A stretch of 64,000 bases of DNA from positions 103,846-167,845 of the forward strand of contig VZTJ01004095.1 in NCBI GenBank assembly GCA_013397795.1. The letters run 5' to 3'. The notes under the pieces were generated by a model. It did not search any database and was not told the origin of the DNA. It worked only from the letters and a program-made list of their open reading frames with translations. The translations under genes were made by a program, and so were the position numbers. Source of the stretch: Orthonyx spaldingii. Taxonomy: Eukaryota; Chordata; Aves; Passeriformes; Orthonychidae. Each line of letters begins with the position of its first letter. Position 1 is the stretch's first letter. This document shows, piece after piece, positions 25,286 through 38,310 of this stretch.

Positions 25286-28200
25286 CAGCCAAAGAGACAC
25301 AGACTTTACCAAAGTGCTTTGGATTAAATGTGGCTTTGAGGGAGCTAGGTTTTTGGGTTTTTTTTTTTCATTCCGATCATTTGTTGCTAAAAATGTGATG
25401 ATTTGGGGGGATAGGAGTGTTCAGGGGTGCAAGTCTGGCTGTGTCATACTCAGCACCAATTGCAGGAAACATCAGCTGATGTTACATAACAGGTACAGAA
25501 TTGCACATCAATCCAAGGACATGGTTAGTGAAACTTCTGCTGGCAGAATTGGGGCAAAAATGCTGCAGGTATTCGTGATTAGCCCCTATTTTATTTTTTT
25601 AAAGGAATATTGGGTTTTAATTATAGGTGGAAAAGCTGTAAAGCCATCCCTTTTATTGTATGTAATACAAATATACAGGTAGGACTTTGTCCAAACTTGG
25701 ATGCAAACCTTACAAATGCTCCTGAATTGCTGTTCCTGTACAATATTTGAGGAATATATTCTAGCAATGTCTGGGGAAATGAAAAGTTTCTTTACTGGTA
25801 GCAGCAGCATAACAGCACTGGAAATGGGGGGGTGTTGGCCGCTGTCTGATCCAGAGCAGCTTTTCCTCCCTTGGAAAATCAGGGCTGTGTTTGTGCTGCC
25901 CAGGTAAGCGCTGACCTCGGATGCTCCTGGCTTACGTTAAAGCCACTCGGTTGCGTAAGTGGTTCTTGCACCTCTCAGTTCTTGTGCCATCAAATGACAC
26001 CGTTTGCCCAGGAAAATCTTAGTGTGTGGTAACCTTGGCATTTGCTGGGGAAACAGAGGAGCGTGAAGAGTGAGATGACTCGGGAGAAATGGAAAGGGCG
26101 GGATCCTTTTCACCTTAAAGCGTTATGGGAGGTTGCGGAATGAGAGCTCTTTATGCAGACAGGGATGTGATAATTGATGGAAAATCCACATGTGGTGCTT
26201 CGGGCATCCAGGAAAATGGTCTTCAGTTAAATCTGCTTAAAAATCTCCATTGGTCTGTAGTTTTTGCTGTGCGGCATGGGGATGCTTTAACTGTTCTGAT
26301 TTTAAGAGGCTTTAATATCTCAAATAAAACAGGCATGAAACTTCCACCTTCAGCATGGTGTGAATATCCATGTGCATGACCCCTCTGGTGATGGATACAG
26401 TTACTTGCTACACTGAGGACAAACGCCCCAAAATGCTCCCTGGTGATCTTTGTCCCTGTGCCTGTGGCTCTGGGAGGGAGCTCTGGTGTAATCACCCCTG
26501 TCCCAGGAGCTTTCCTGAGAGCTGCACCCTGTGTTTGTGCTGGGAGCTGCTCCTTGGGGTCCTGGGCCTCAAAACTGCTCCCACCTTGAGGGATGCCCTC
26601 AGCTGAGGAAGGCATGGGCCCAGTGCCCTACATAACACCATCACTTCATCACTTCAGAGCAGAGAGCAGCCAGTTGCACAAGCTCCTGCTAAATTACTCT
26701 TTCTCAAGCTGTGCCAGAAAACTTCCTGCACTGAAGTAGCACGAGCTGGAAACTCCTTCCTTAACGAGCAGTTTGTCCTCCGATACCAGCATTGCTTCCT
26801 GTGAGGACCTTCATACGAAATTACCACAAAAAAGAGGAAGCTGGCTGAGTAGCAACCACATACCTCTGGTATGATGGGATAATTTAACAAGTCTTGTCCC
26901 TTGGTCACTTTTATTATGTAGGCAGATTATATATGGATTTATATTGGACTCAAGCTTGGGAGCAGCCACCGGTTTGGTGCTGTGGATGTTCAGCAGCTTT
27001 TGGGCATAATTCTTGTATGGAGGAAGGCTGAATGACAATTATCTCCTGGTTTCCCTGTACAGGGATGAGGGAGGACTTCAACCTTCTGTCTCTAGTTCCA
27101 TTAGGCTAAAACCTTCATGAGTTTTTGCTAAAGAACTTTATAGTTAAGCACAAATGGTCACTTCCACCCTCTCCTCCCTTCTCCTTTGAAGTCCTCAGAT
27201 GGCTGGAGGGAACTGCCTACATAGAGACATGTGCCCTGTAGCTCCTTGTGCCAGCTGAGAGTGACCCATATATTAAATTTCAAGACCTTCATGGCTAGAT
27301 TTCAGTGGTAGATTCCTTGATTTTACTTTTTTCCAGTGTTGACTGTTGTTTTTTGCTTGTCATGTCCATTAAAAACATTCCCTGGGTGTAAATTAGTGCT
27401 CAATGCTCCACTTAGTATCACTTCTTGTAAATACTGTTCCCACCAGAGCACTAAGGGGTAGGAGCTGGGATAATTCATGAGCTCCAGGCTGGACCCTGTC
27501 CGTGATCTCTCCTCACTCCCTATTGCCGGTGCTGATGATCTCCTTTCCCACAGCACTTAATCCCTAAACCAGAAACAGGAACAATTTAAAGCCCCTCACC
27601 TGGCAGATGATGTGGAATTGCAGCCTGACCCCTGCATAAAACAAGTCTTCCCTTGGAATTCTCCCTTCCAAACACCCTCCTGCATTACAGTCACCACTTG
27701 GGTCATCCTGCGGTGTTTGGTCAGGTGATGTTTGCTCAGGGGGCTGTGGAGGGACAGATCCCACACATCCATCACAGCTTGGCCTGTGACCGTATCAGTG
27801 GATTGTTGCTTTTGAACAATACTGGGAGCGTTCGTAGGGGTGGAGCTGCAAGATTTGGAGCCGTTCCATAGAACGGGATGGGGCTGTGCGCTGCTGGACA
27901 CGGCTCCGGCTGGAAGGGTGCCCTTCCCAAAGTGTCTTTCCAGAGGAGGCAAGAGCTGACACGTTCAAGGTGGTATGTAAAACATCTCCTGAAAGCTCCA
28001 GTGTGCTAATGAACTAATGGCACTGAAATGAATTGCTAATTAAAGAATTAGAAGATTTTAAATCAGGTGGTAGCATAGAGAACGATCTCAGTGTTGAAGG
28101 GAAACAGTGGGAAATCTGTTCTCAGATAAAGTGTTGCTTTTCCCATGTATTTCCTTGTTTTTTCTTTGGTAAATGCATGACAAATTTTGTGTCCTGTCCT

Positions 28201-29487
28201 GGGGCCTGTATTGTCTTGAGGCTCAGGAGTCTCAAGTGGTCCTTGTGGTGTCTGTGTTGGTTCTTGCTCGTTTGCTCTGCACCACTTCCCTTCACCTACA
28301 CAGACTCCAGCCCTCAGGAATCAGCTGCATCCTACCGAGGTTCACCTCCCTGCCATCTCACATGAAGGACTAAAATAATCCTGGAGAATCACAGGGCTCC
28401 TTGTGACTCCAGCTGGTGTGAACATGCCCATTGCTTTACTTCCTTTCTCATAACTTCAAAATCCACTTTGGCCCCTCGGGGCCGTTCCCGCGGCTCTGAC
28501 ACGGCTGCCGTGGAGGTGTGGGGAGAGGGAAGAGCGTGGTGTGTAGGAAGAGTCTGGTGTGTAGCCATACCCAACCCCTCTACTGGAATGCAAAAGAGGC
28601 AAAGCCACGGAGCAGGACAGGGAGTTCTGCCCCAGATGAGAAAGGCACCAGCCTCTGGTTCACAGTGTGGGTTCTGGGATGTTCCGGGGGTGCTTTCGTG
28701 GGTGTGGTTTCATGTTGGGATTAGAGAGGTCCCTCCGAGCTGCAGTGGGAAGGGTGGATCTGCCTTTGCTGACTGGGCTGTGTCTTCACCGTGGTCTCAG
28801 ATGTGATGATCATGTGAGCGTTTGGTGATTTAAATCAGCTCATGGAATCCATGGAAAACTTCACCCAGCCAGGAAAAAAAAATAGTTTTCTCTTGAATCA
28901 CCAGGCTGAGCTGGTTCACCAAGGAATCTTGTGATCCTTAGTCCTTTCTGAGGGACATTATTCCTTGCTGAGGGAGGTGGCAGAAGCTGTGGGTGCCACT
29001 GTTTGGCAGCTGGGTTGGTTTGGGATCCCATGGAAGCTGACCTGTGGCAGCCCAGTGCCTGTGGCAGGGGCAAGGGAAGCACTGTGCCCTCAGGGAACCA
29101 TGCCTTTGTTGTCTTCCCTTTTCCCAGGGACACTGGGGCTGCTCCATGACCTGGAATTATTCCCCCTTGCCCCTTTAATCAACAGTGCTCCAGAAGGTTT
29201 TTAAGCGGCGCTCCACGGAGGTGGAGGATTCAAGGGGAAGATCAGCTCTTAGATCTACAGCTTGCAGCGTCTTTGAAGTCTCTGTTTTTTTCTCTACCTG
29301 GCCACCCAGGCATGGATTGATGGAGGATTTGCAGGATGGAGGACTTGGGCTTTTCCCCAGCTTTTTCCCAGCTTTTTCTGGTTCTGATCCAGGATTATCC
29401 CTTGTGTTTTGAATGCGTGAGATGTACAATATAAGAGCCATGTAAAATAGTAACAGCCACTGACTTCAGTTACTTGCACAATAAATC

Positions 29488-29518
29488 ATTGTTATTATTA
29501 TAATTAATATTATTTATT
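29488..29518 (+). repeat. ATT/TAA-rich simple sequence
   Basis: Imperfect ATT and AAT units directly follow the AATAAATC sequence. Low-complexity AT-rich tract. Confidence 0.6.
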
Positions 29519-29868
29519 ACTTCCATTTTACTTGAATAGACAGATGAGATTTATTTGTGTTGGAAGGGCAGCAAGTTGTTGTGGAGCTAGGCAGTCTGCT
29601 GGCTGACACTAAAGGTGATTTTATTTTTGTTAGGGCCACAAAAATAAGTATTTGGGTGGCAGGGGAGCTTCAGAGCTTTGTCTCATTTCAGGGAATAGCA
29701 GGGGTGTAATAGCTGCATAAAAATCTTCTAATTAAAAGAAGCAGCTGAGCTATTTAGGCTTGTGAACTGCCACTAAAATGCTAATTATTTTGGAGTGTGA
29801 GAATGGAAAAGCTTCTTCATCAGGAATCATGAAAGTTTCTCCTGTTTGAATTAAGTTCTTGGGTTATG

Positions 29869-29982
29869 TAGAATGGTTTGGGCTGGGAGGGACACCTTAA
29901 ATCTCATCCAGTCCCACCAGGGGCAGGGACACCTTCCACTATCCCAGGCTGCTCCAAGTCCTGTCCAGCCTGGCCTTGTTCA
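29869..29982 (-). mobile_element. CR1 LINE 3' end
   Basis: GTAGAATGGTTTGGGCTGGG, GGACACCTTAAATCTCATCC, GGGCAGGGACACCTTCCACT and CTGTCCAGCCTGGCCTTG. Reverse complement of the CR1 3' terminus, truncated on the right. Confidence 0.85.
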
Positions 29983-32208
29983 GTGTCTGGAGCAGCCGAC
30001 CCAGGAACTGCTGCCCCTGCAGCATTTTCAATAGGAGACCCCCTGCCTTTGTGAGAACGTGCAGATGTTTGGGTCATCTCAGAGCACAGAAAGTGCTTGA
30101 GCAGCTGCTGCCAACTGCGAGAATAATTTTAGGAGAAATCTCACTGTCTCTGGTCAACTGAAAGCCTGTTACTTACTCAGTTTGGATGATTTTAACATTT
30201 GTATCTCTATTTGAAGCCTCCAGATTGTTCATTGCTGGTGTGGTTAAGTCTGGTCAGCCCCTGGGAACTACAGCTCCTCTGAAACAACAACAGGCAGGTG
30301 CAGGTTCTTTCCCTGCTTTTATACAACTGTGAATCACCTGTAAATGTGCATTTACACATTGTAGGATCCTTACAAACACACTCTGACTGCTCTCACTCTG
30401 TGTATTGATCACTTGGTACTTGTTTTAAGAAATAAGGAAATGATGTCTTAGTATAGACCTTAAGATGACAAAGAAAAATCCAGGTTTGCCTTTAATATAT
30501 GGATGTAAAGAGCAGCAGCACCAAAATCCTTCATTCCCATGCCTTGGCTCTCTCCTTGGGCAGAAAGCAAAGAAAAGCTTAATCATTTCTGAGAGCAGCA
30601 CAGCACCAGCAGAGATCTGCAGTCGTTCCATGGACTTCTAGGAGATATTTAGCCCAGTATCACATGGCATGAGCCCAGCTTGCTGGCACTGCCCTGCCTG
30701 GGACTTCTGGGCTCTTTTTGGGACCAGACTGCTCAGAGCTGGCTGGGTGTGCGAGCTGCTGGTGTAACACAGCTCTGCTTCCAATTTATTGGAGTACAGG
30801 CCTCATCTGGAGTCTCTCTGTGGGATGTTGGTGCTGATTCTCCAGAACTCAGCTGGAGTCTCCAGGGCTCACCTTGCTGAGCCTTTTTCCCCCACATTAA
30901 TATTTTGGGCTGTTTATAAGGTGCCTGGTCTGGGGTTGTGGCTAGAGATCCGTGAGGAATCACTTGGAACAGCAGGGGCTGTTGCAAGACAAATGGGGCT
31001 GCTCCAGGTTCCTGAGCGTTGCCTGTTTCCTGCAGCCTAGTGGGAGTTTCAATTAACATGGACAAGTGCAATCATAAATAACCCTCCTAAAATTAAATGG
31101 AATTTTAAGGCTACATTGGCACATTCCCTGTGATTCTGTTGCTTCTCCATGGCAATACCACAATTTCCAGCTGAAGGGAGCTGATGAGATGTATTGACTT
31201 TTTCATCTCTTAGAAGAGTCCATATATTTTGAGAATAAAATGTGAATTGAAAAAATATGGAAGTTGCTGGTGTTTTATGGAGGAAAGAGGACAAGTGAGC
31301 TGGGGAGAAGTTGTCTGTAGCTGAGCAAGAGATGCTGTCCTGGCACGGCGTTCACCTTAACAAGGTGAGCTGAGCTGGCACAGGCACGACCCAGGGAGCC
31401 TCTGTGGCTTTTTTTTGGTAATTACTAATATTTCACAGCTTGATTCAAACCTGGATTTAACCTTATTCAGGCTGTGCTGTGAAAACCCACTTCTGGGAGT
31501 GTTAAAAATACACCTCAAAGTTCACAGTTACAGAAATATTCCGTGCGTCGCCTCCAGACCCTTCCCTCACCCACCAACACCCTGCTTCAAGGAAAATCCC
31601 AGCAGGATTAGCAGGGTTTAGACACAGTTTCTTCCACCCCAAACAACCTTTCCAGGGTTCAGCTGAAAATAGCCAGTTTGCCTCCATGCTGAGGTTGCAG
31701 TGCAGGGAGACAGAGATGAACTAACAAAATGAGGTTGCCCTTAGAAACACATTTGTATTGGGTGGAGGAATCGATTGGGGTTTTGTGGCGTTGGTCGGGT
31801 GCGGGCCTTGCCAGCCCCGGGAGCTCTCTCTGCTGGGAGGAGACAGCGGGGTGAGGCGAGGTCTGGGCTGATTTAGTGCGGGTGAGCTGTCTCGGTGCTG
31901 GTTAATTTAGAGATGCAAAACCGAGCCTGGAAGTAATGAGCTCTGGCTAATTAGGTGCTTGTCTGCAGGTGGACTATTGCAGCTGGTGCTCCCAATATTG
32001 CTGGTTTGTATTTGAAAGCATCACGGAGTCAGTGGGATGCTGGGCATACAGATAATTTGCAACGAAGGGGTTTTTTTCTGTTATCTTCCCCCTAGCCCCC
32101 AGCTTTCCTTTGGCATTCCCATTTGGCTTGACTGTGAGATTATCACACATGGACCAAAGATGGAAAGGAAAGGATGAGGGGAAGGGGGCTTCTTATACAG
32201 GCAGATAC
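29983..32208. other. Non-coding intronic stretch
   Basis: No exon, RNA gene or repeat could be supported. A small hairpin, TCACCTTAACAAGGTGA, lies near 31350. Confidence 0.4.
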
Positions 32209-32474
32209 TGACAGGACAAAGGGGAATGGCTTCCCACTGCCAGAGGCAGATGGAATACTGGGCAGAAACTCTCCCCTGTGAGGGTGGGGAGGCCCTGGCA
32301 CAGGGTGCCCAGAGAAACTGTGGCTGCTCCAACCCTGGAAGTGTCCAAGGCCAGGCTGGACAGGGCTTGGGAGCAATCTGGGATAGTGGAAGGTGTCCCT
32401 GCCCATGGCAGGGAGTGGCACTGGATGAACTTTGAGGACCCTCAGAACCCAAACCAGGCTGGGATCCTGGGATA
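32209..32474 (+). mobile_element. CR1 LINE 3' fragment
   Basis: GACAGGACAAAGGGGAATGG, TTCCCACTGCCAGAGGCAG, GAGGGTGGGGAGGCCCTGGC, GGACAGGGCTTGGGAGCAAT and a terminal CTGGGATCCTGGGAT. Sense strand plus. The 230- and 157-codon minus-strand ORFs here are antisense readings of this copy and its flank. Confidence 0.9.
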
Positions 32475-35089
32475 TTTTGTGGCATGGATATTTTAATGGG
32501 GTGTAAGTTGGAGGACTGGGAGACGTGCTCGGGTACGAACAGGACGTGCACCATGGCTTTGGCTGCTGCAGTGGCTGCTCAGACAGAAGGGCTGGGGCTG
32601 TGCCAGGTGGGCTCTGCCCCTGAGCTTGGGCCGCGCAGTCGGACGTGCCAATGACCACATCCACAGATTCCCGAAACGCGTCGGGACTCCTGAAGGGAGG
32701 GGAGCAGGAATCTGAATAGCAGCAGGATGCTGGGGGAAGGAGAGGGACAGCACGCTGATCAGTGAGCATTTGAAGGTCACATTTCCTTTCAAGCTGCAAT
32801 TTTCGGCCCTGGAAAGCTTGTTTTCCAACAGGCATTGAGGTTCTTCGGGATTTGTGTGCCCCTTTTCTTTAGAAAGCTCTCCCTGTTCCCATTCAGCTCC
32901 GTGCAAGTGCAGCTCAGGGAACATTGTGTGGCAGACAGCAGGGAAAGGCAGCGCTTGGGATCATTTGGAAGCTGATGCTGAGATTAGTGATGCATAATTA
33001 GGTAAAAAGCTCAAGATGTATTTCGAGGCAAGGTTTGTTGTCAAGAGAACATTCATTTAGAGCCTGGCATAAGCTGGGATAAGCATGGAAAGCCTCACTG
33101 TAGCATTTGGATCCAGAGCTCGGGGAGGGTGATTTAATGAGGAGCACTTAATGCAGAGGGATGGACAGGACGTTAACTTCCAGTTATCATCCCAGAGTTC
33201 AGCTGGGGAGCAAGGAACCAGTCCTGCAGTAGGGAATTTGAACGAGACAATAAAGGAGTGGTGAAACATCAGCAATATTTATGTAGGTGCATTTCAAAAG
33301 GAGAAGCTAAATACAGTATTTAAGGTTTTGTTCCAAGTATAAAATTGCCCATAAACAAGAACTTAAAGAGAATTCAGTGGTGCAGTTTAATACACAAAAC
33401 ACATGAAGGATTAAAGAGGTTGTTTGTACAAACACTTCATTGATCCACTTAAAATTTATAAGTCTGATAAATAGCACTTGGGCTGTGAACATTGACTACA
33501 CATGTGGCACTAAGGAGCTTTATACTGGGCCATAAAATGTTGAAACAAGCTTAATAATGGCTTTTGCCATCAGATCCTTCTGGGGATACGTCATTCTGGG
33601 AAGTGGTGGGCCCTGGAGGTTTGCGTCTCTTCACAGGAACGATGTTTCTATTAGAAACCTCGGTACTTTTAAACCATGAACCCCATTTTTGCCACTTTGC
33701 AAACACTTTTTATTGTGTTCTTCTGTTTTTAAAGCATTTGACTTGCCAGAAATAGTCCTTAGATCAGAATTAAATATTGGTGTAAAGCTGCCATGGGCAT
33801 TTAAGAAATTCCTCACCTGCAGCTCTTAACCGTGACCGTATTCCTGAGTGTTCATGCCAGCAAAAAGTTGTATTTATTTTTCCCTGGGATAATAACAATA
33901 AACACCAAACACTGAAACACCAGTGCCCCATTGGGGCTTGACCTGTGGTATAGTCAGGGCTCGGAATTGCGCTTTGTTTTGACATCCCATCACGTTGTGC
34001 AAGAGCAGTTGCATCCAGCTGAGAAAACGGAAATAAAAGCACTCTTTTCATACAGAGGCCACCTCATTCCTCTGGGACTCAGCCAAAAGGCCTGATCCCT
34101 TTGTCGGGAATCCACTAGCAAAAAACCCCCAGAACAGACAAAAACCCCCACCCAAACACACCCTAAAATGAAATGCGATGTGTGCAAGGGAGATGGGATG
34201 TGTCATTGGATGGAGGCAGGGGAAGAGTTAGAGAGGGTCAGTATTTTATTAGGTGGGGTATTTAAATGTTTTCCAAAGTCCTTGAATTATGTTGGTCTTG
34301 ATTTTTGTAATATTATCTCTCATCTGTTATGAGCAAGAGCTGCTCAGCTGTGAAGGGTCAGGGTGCTCGAGTTCTGCAAGAGCTGAAAACGGAGGTGACA
34401 GGGAATGGGGGAAATCAGTGTGGGCTTCTAATTAGGGGCTGGATTCTGTGGGTACCCAGGAGGATTGAATTATGGTCGCCCAGGCACATCAGTCCTGCCT
34501 TTCCCTAAGTTTGGAGTTACTTGCTTTGTAACCTGACTTTTATTTTTCCTTGGAACAAGTCAGTTTGGTTGTCATATTTCAGCATGGAGAGATGATGACA
34601 CTGTTTAGATCTTATATATTTTAATTTTTCCCAGGTGATGTGTCATTTGGTGGGGTTTGCTTTGGGATTTTGTTGTTGTTTTGTTTTTTAAAGGCTGTAG
34701 TTTGCTTTGCCAGCTTTCCTTCTGAAATGTGATCTGTCAAAAGAGGGATTGATTTTGAAAGGAAAATTGATTGCTGAAGTAGTTGCTAAGTAAAGGGGTT
34801 TGTGGTGCTACGTTTGGGAGTAGCAACATGAAAGCTGAGGGGAAACAAGCTGCAAAATTTCCTGCTGTGGAGTTTGTGCTGCGATTTCATTCTCCTTCTG
34901 ATAGGGAGCACTGATGCTTTCCAAGCTCCTCATTCACTGCTGTGCAGCTTTCCAAACCACACCGTGCTGTGGGGGAGTTCATCTTTTTCCCTTATCCTTT
35001 CCTTTATAAGCTTGGCTTGATTACTATCCCATATCAAGTTGCTAAGAGAAGCATGATGCTGCCTTCCATCCCTTTTCCACTGTGTGCAA
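32475..35089. other. Repeat-poor intronic stretch
   Basis: No CR1, RNA gene or exon was recognised. Sequence from 33.2 to 34.9 kb is AT-rich. Confidence 0.4.
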
Positions 35090-35358
35090 ATCGGGGAAGC
35101 AGCGAGATTGCAGCAGCGTGGAAGTGTCTGGGTACCAACCCCCAGCGAGGCCTCGCTGCATCCCCCTTGTGCTGCCTCTTTAAGAGCTCGAGCTGTGCCT
35201 GCGCGGGGATGGGCAGGAAGAGCTCCGGGCAGGAAGAGCTCCGGAGCCAGCCCGGCGTGGCACGGATGGGATGTGGCTGCGATGGGATGTGGCCGTGGAT
35301 CGCTGATGGATGCAGGGAGAGGACGTGGCGCTGAGCCGGCTCACGGCGAGAGCCCCCC
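35090..35358. promoter_or_regulatory. GC- and CpG-rich intronic patch, candidate alternative promoter
   Basis: About twenty CpGs lie in ~200 bases around 35150-35358, with a tandem 17-bp pair GGGCAGGAAGAGCTCCG near 35212-35245 and repeated GGATGGGATGTGG motifs. It lies ~5.5 kb upstream of the first visible EIF4G3 exon, on the correct side for an alternative first exon. A plus-strand frame opens at ATGGGCAGGAAG (35209), but I find no donor that joins it convincingly to the 40813 exon. The promoter role is inference only. Confidence 0.3.
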
Positions 35359-36010
35359 GGGATTTCAGTGACAGCTCTCCGGGATCTCACTGACAGAGCT
35401 CCCCAGGATCTCACTGACAGAGCTCCCCAGGATCTCACTGACAGAGCTCCCCAGGATCTCACTGACAAAGCTCCCCAGGATCTCACTGACGAAGCTCTCC
35501 GGGATCTCAGTGATAGCTCCACAGGATCTCAGTGACAACTCTTCAGGATCTCAGTGACAGTTCCCCAGGATCTCACTGACAGAACTCTCCGGGATCTCAC
35601 TGACAGCCCCAAAAGATCTCATTGACAGCTCTCTGGGATCTCACTGACAGCCCCCCAGGATCTCACTGACAACTCTCTGGCATCTCACTGACAGAGTTCT
35701 CCAGGATCTCACTGACAGAGCTCTCCGGGATCTCACTGACAGAGCCCTCTGGGATCTCACTGACAGCTCCCCAGGATCTCACTGACAGAGCTCTCCGGGA
35801 TCTCACTGACAGCTCCCCAGGATCTCACTGACAGAGCTTTCTGGGTTCTCATTGCCCAAACTCTCTGCGATCTCACTGACAGAGCTCTCCCGGATCTCAC
35901 TGACAGAGCTCTCCAGGATCTCACTGAAAGAGCTCCCCAGGATCTCACTGACAGAGCTCCCTGGGGTGTCACTATCAGAGCTCCGTGGATCTCACTGACA
36001 GAGCTCTCTG
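35359..36010. repeat. Minisatellite, ~28 units of 22 or 24 bp
   Basis: Head-to-tail units have the core AGGATCTCACTGACAG followed by AGCTCCCC or AGCTCTCC. Counting by eye gives about 28 copies of two length classes: 24 bp with CTGACAGAGCTC, and 22 bp with CTGACAGCTC. Some adjacent 24-bp units are identical, while the right end is more diverged. Runs of 24-bp units stay in frame, so the minus strand shows repetitive ALSVRSWG-type ORFs (35034-35522 and 35757-36047). These are broken by the 22-bp units and are unlikely to be genes. Confidence 0.95.
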
Positions 36011-37495
36011 GAGCTCGCTGCCAGGTAGGACTGAGCGTGCCGAACAAAAGGCTTCGCCCCGTGAGTGGAGGATGGTGGAGCTGGGAAGGATGGGGTGGTG
36101 CCAGGGAAGTTCCAGCTGCTATGACTGGCAGAGCTTTTCCCTTTGAACCTTTTCAGAGCCGTGCGGTTTCCCAGCCGGCTCAATGAAGTGTTTCTGTTGC
36201 TGGGATGTTCACCTCCTGCATTTTAATTGCATGGTGAATAGAGAAGAGGCTGCAGAGGAGAAACACACTCCTGTAAAGCTCCCTGCCATCACATCCCTGC
36301 ATGCTTGGAGGGGTTCTGTAGATTCCTTGCTCCAAAAAGCTGAAAGAAATGCTCAAATTTGATGTGGTTTCCTGCCCTTCTGTAATCCCGCTTGACGGTT
36401 TTTGCTTGGATTTTTTAATGCACAGTTTCGGTACAAGCGGGGACACGTGTGGGGATTATATAACCCTGGGGAAGCCGGTGGGAGACTGGCTCTGTTTCTG
36501 GGCAGGGATGAAAATCAGGAGTTCTGGAATGGTTTTGTGTAAGGTGTTTGCATAGGCGCCCCTGGGTACCGCCAGTGTTTTTATTCCTGGGAGAAGGTGC
36601 TTCCTCGGAGCTGTGAGCTGGAAGCGGAGGAAAGGCCAGCAGTGCTTGGGATAAAATGGTTGCTAGTTGCTGAAATGAGCTTAGGTGAGAAGCACCATTC
36701 GAGGGAAAATGAATCCATTTTGGGAGAAAATGGAATAATGTTCTTTCTTTCTTCCTCCAATCTCGGTGGAGCAGAGAAACCTGTACAAATTCCTGCTGGA
36801 AGGGCTGGTTTTGCTGTGTGTTTCCAGGTCATTCATTGCTGTAACAGCACACAGAAATCTCGCAGAATTGCAGTTTTGTAGTACGATTGGAACAAGCAGA
36901 GGAATGTGATACAAGGAGGAGATTTCTGCAAGGAATTCCTGCTGACTCTCATTTCACTCAGCATTTGGCAGTGTCACTGATTGCTCCAGCAGCTCCAGGC
37001 TGGATTTTTTTTCCTTAATTGCTTTACAGAGCAGTCACATATTCCCCTCTCCTCAGAGTGTGGCTGTGGCTGTCTAATTACCAGAGAGCCTCCTCTTTTT
37101 AGGGGAGATTTTTGGTTTCCAGAACAATTCTGTTTGGTTTCCAGCCGGCGTTCCTTCTCCCACTGGGTCTGTAATAGCTCCCGAAATTCCCCAGCTTGTA
37201 ATCACTGCTGTAGCCAGATGGGAACTAGGTGGAACTCCCATTGCATCTGTGCCTGCTTTTATGAATCTGCCAGAAGTATCTCACTTAGGTGAGATTTTCA
37301 ATATATATTTCATGAGTTAATGAGCCCTGAACAGTGACGAGGAGAATCCAGCACTGCTTCTGCCAGGGTTGCTGTCCTTCTGGATCCTGGCGTGATGCTG
37401 ACGGAGCAGGGAGGGCTCTAAGGAGTCGTTCAGCCTGACATGAGCAAAGCAGAGGTTGCAGTTCCACTTTACCAACCTGATGGTTGCAGAGGTGC

Positions 37496-37555
37496 TTTAA
37501 GAGGGTCTCCTTGGATTTAAGAGGTTCTCTTTGGATTTAAGAGGGTCTCCTTGCT
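37496..37555 (+). repeat. Three tandem 20-bp units
   Basis: TTTAAGAGGGTCTCCTTGGA occurs three times in direct succession. The middle copy carries two substitutions and the last ends in CT. Confidence 0.9.
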
Positions 37556-37728
37556 CCTGCTCTTCTGCTTCATTGCTCTCCTTGTCTTTTTTCCCTGTGG
37601 AAGGTGCTCTGAAAACTGTGTGAGGTTTGGACTATCTTTGCTTTTCCCCCCTCCCTCTCCCTTCCCACCCTACTGGATCATTTTGGAGCATGGTTGCACA
37701 AATCAGTGATGTCGGTGGCAAGGATATA

Positions 37729-37758
37729 GGGGAGGAGGAGGGGGAGGAAGAGGGAGGG
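37729..37758 (+). repeat. Purine-rich GGA tract
   Basis: About 30 bases of G and A, mostly GGAGGAGG and GGAAGAGG. Low-complexity sequence. Confidence 0.6.
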
Positions 37759-38310
37759 CGCAGGATGCTCCTGAATTGGATCTAAGCATGTCAGGGTAGT
37801 AACACGAAAGAACTGCCTGAATTACTTAGTGTATCCTGCTGATCCTGGCTGTGGTGAATCCAACGGGCCTGGGCTGGCTGGGCTTTAACTCCTGCACTTG
37901 CCTGGGTGTGCTGGGGCAGCCCGAGGGCAGCCATCCCGAGGGCTGTGCTGCATTTTGGGATGCGCAGCCTCGGTGGCACCAGAATCTGTGTGTGAGAGTG
38001 GATGAGTGAGTGCCCTGGGGTGCTGTGGGTGTGGGTGTGGATGGGATGATGCTGCTGGATGAGATTCTGCTTCCCACCTGCCTGCCCTGACCCTCTCACC
38101 TCCCTTGGTGGAGTATCCGTGCTGCACTTACCCATTCCTGGGAGAAGAGCGTCATTAACACAAGTCAGGATGAGCTTTGCTGTCACCCTGGCTCGCTTCT
38201 CCCACAGTAATAACAGCTGTGATCCCAGGACAGGCTTCTTTGGCAGGGGTGTGGAGAGAGAAGGTGGTGATTTCCACTGGGGAGCAGGAATGAGCTCCAA
38301 GAGGCTTGGT

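Larger units (their letters stand above)
22777..29868. other. Long repeat-poor intronic stretch
   Basis: About 7 kb with no CR1 copy and no convincing exon or RNA gene. It contains an (ATT)n microsatellite at 23365-23398, a 9-bp-stem hairpin at 25262-25285 and an ATT-rich tract at 29488-29518. ORFs are short and unrecognised. Confidence 0.45.

Noticed and set aside
32143..32835. 230-codon minus-strand ORF
   Set aside because: It overlaps the CR1 copy at 32209-32474 in antisense. The Pro/Ser-rich translation matches the reverse of the CR1 3' region, also seen at several other loci.
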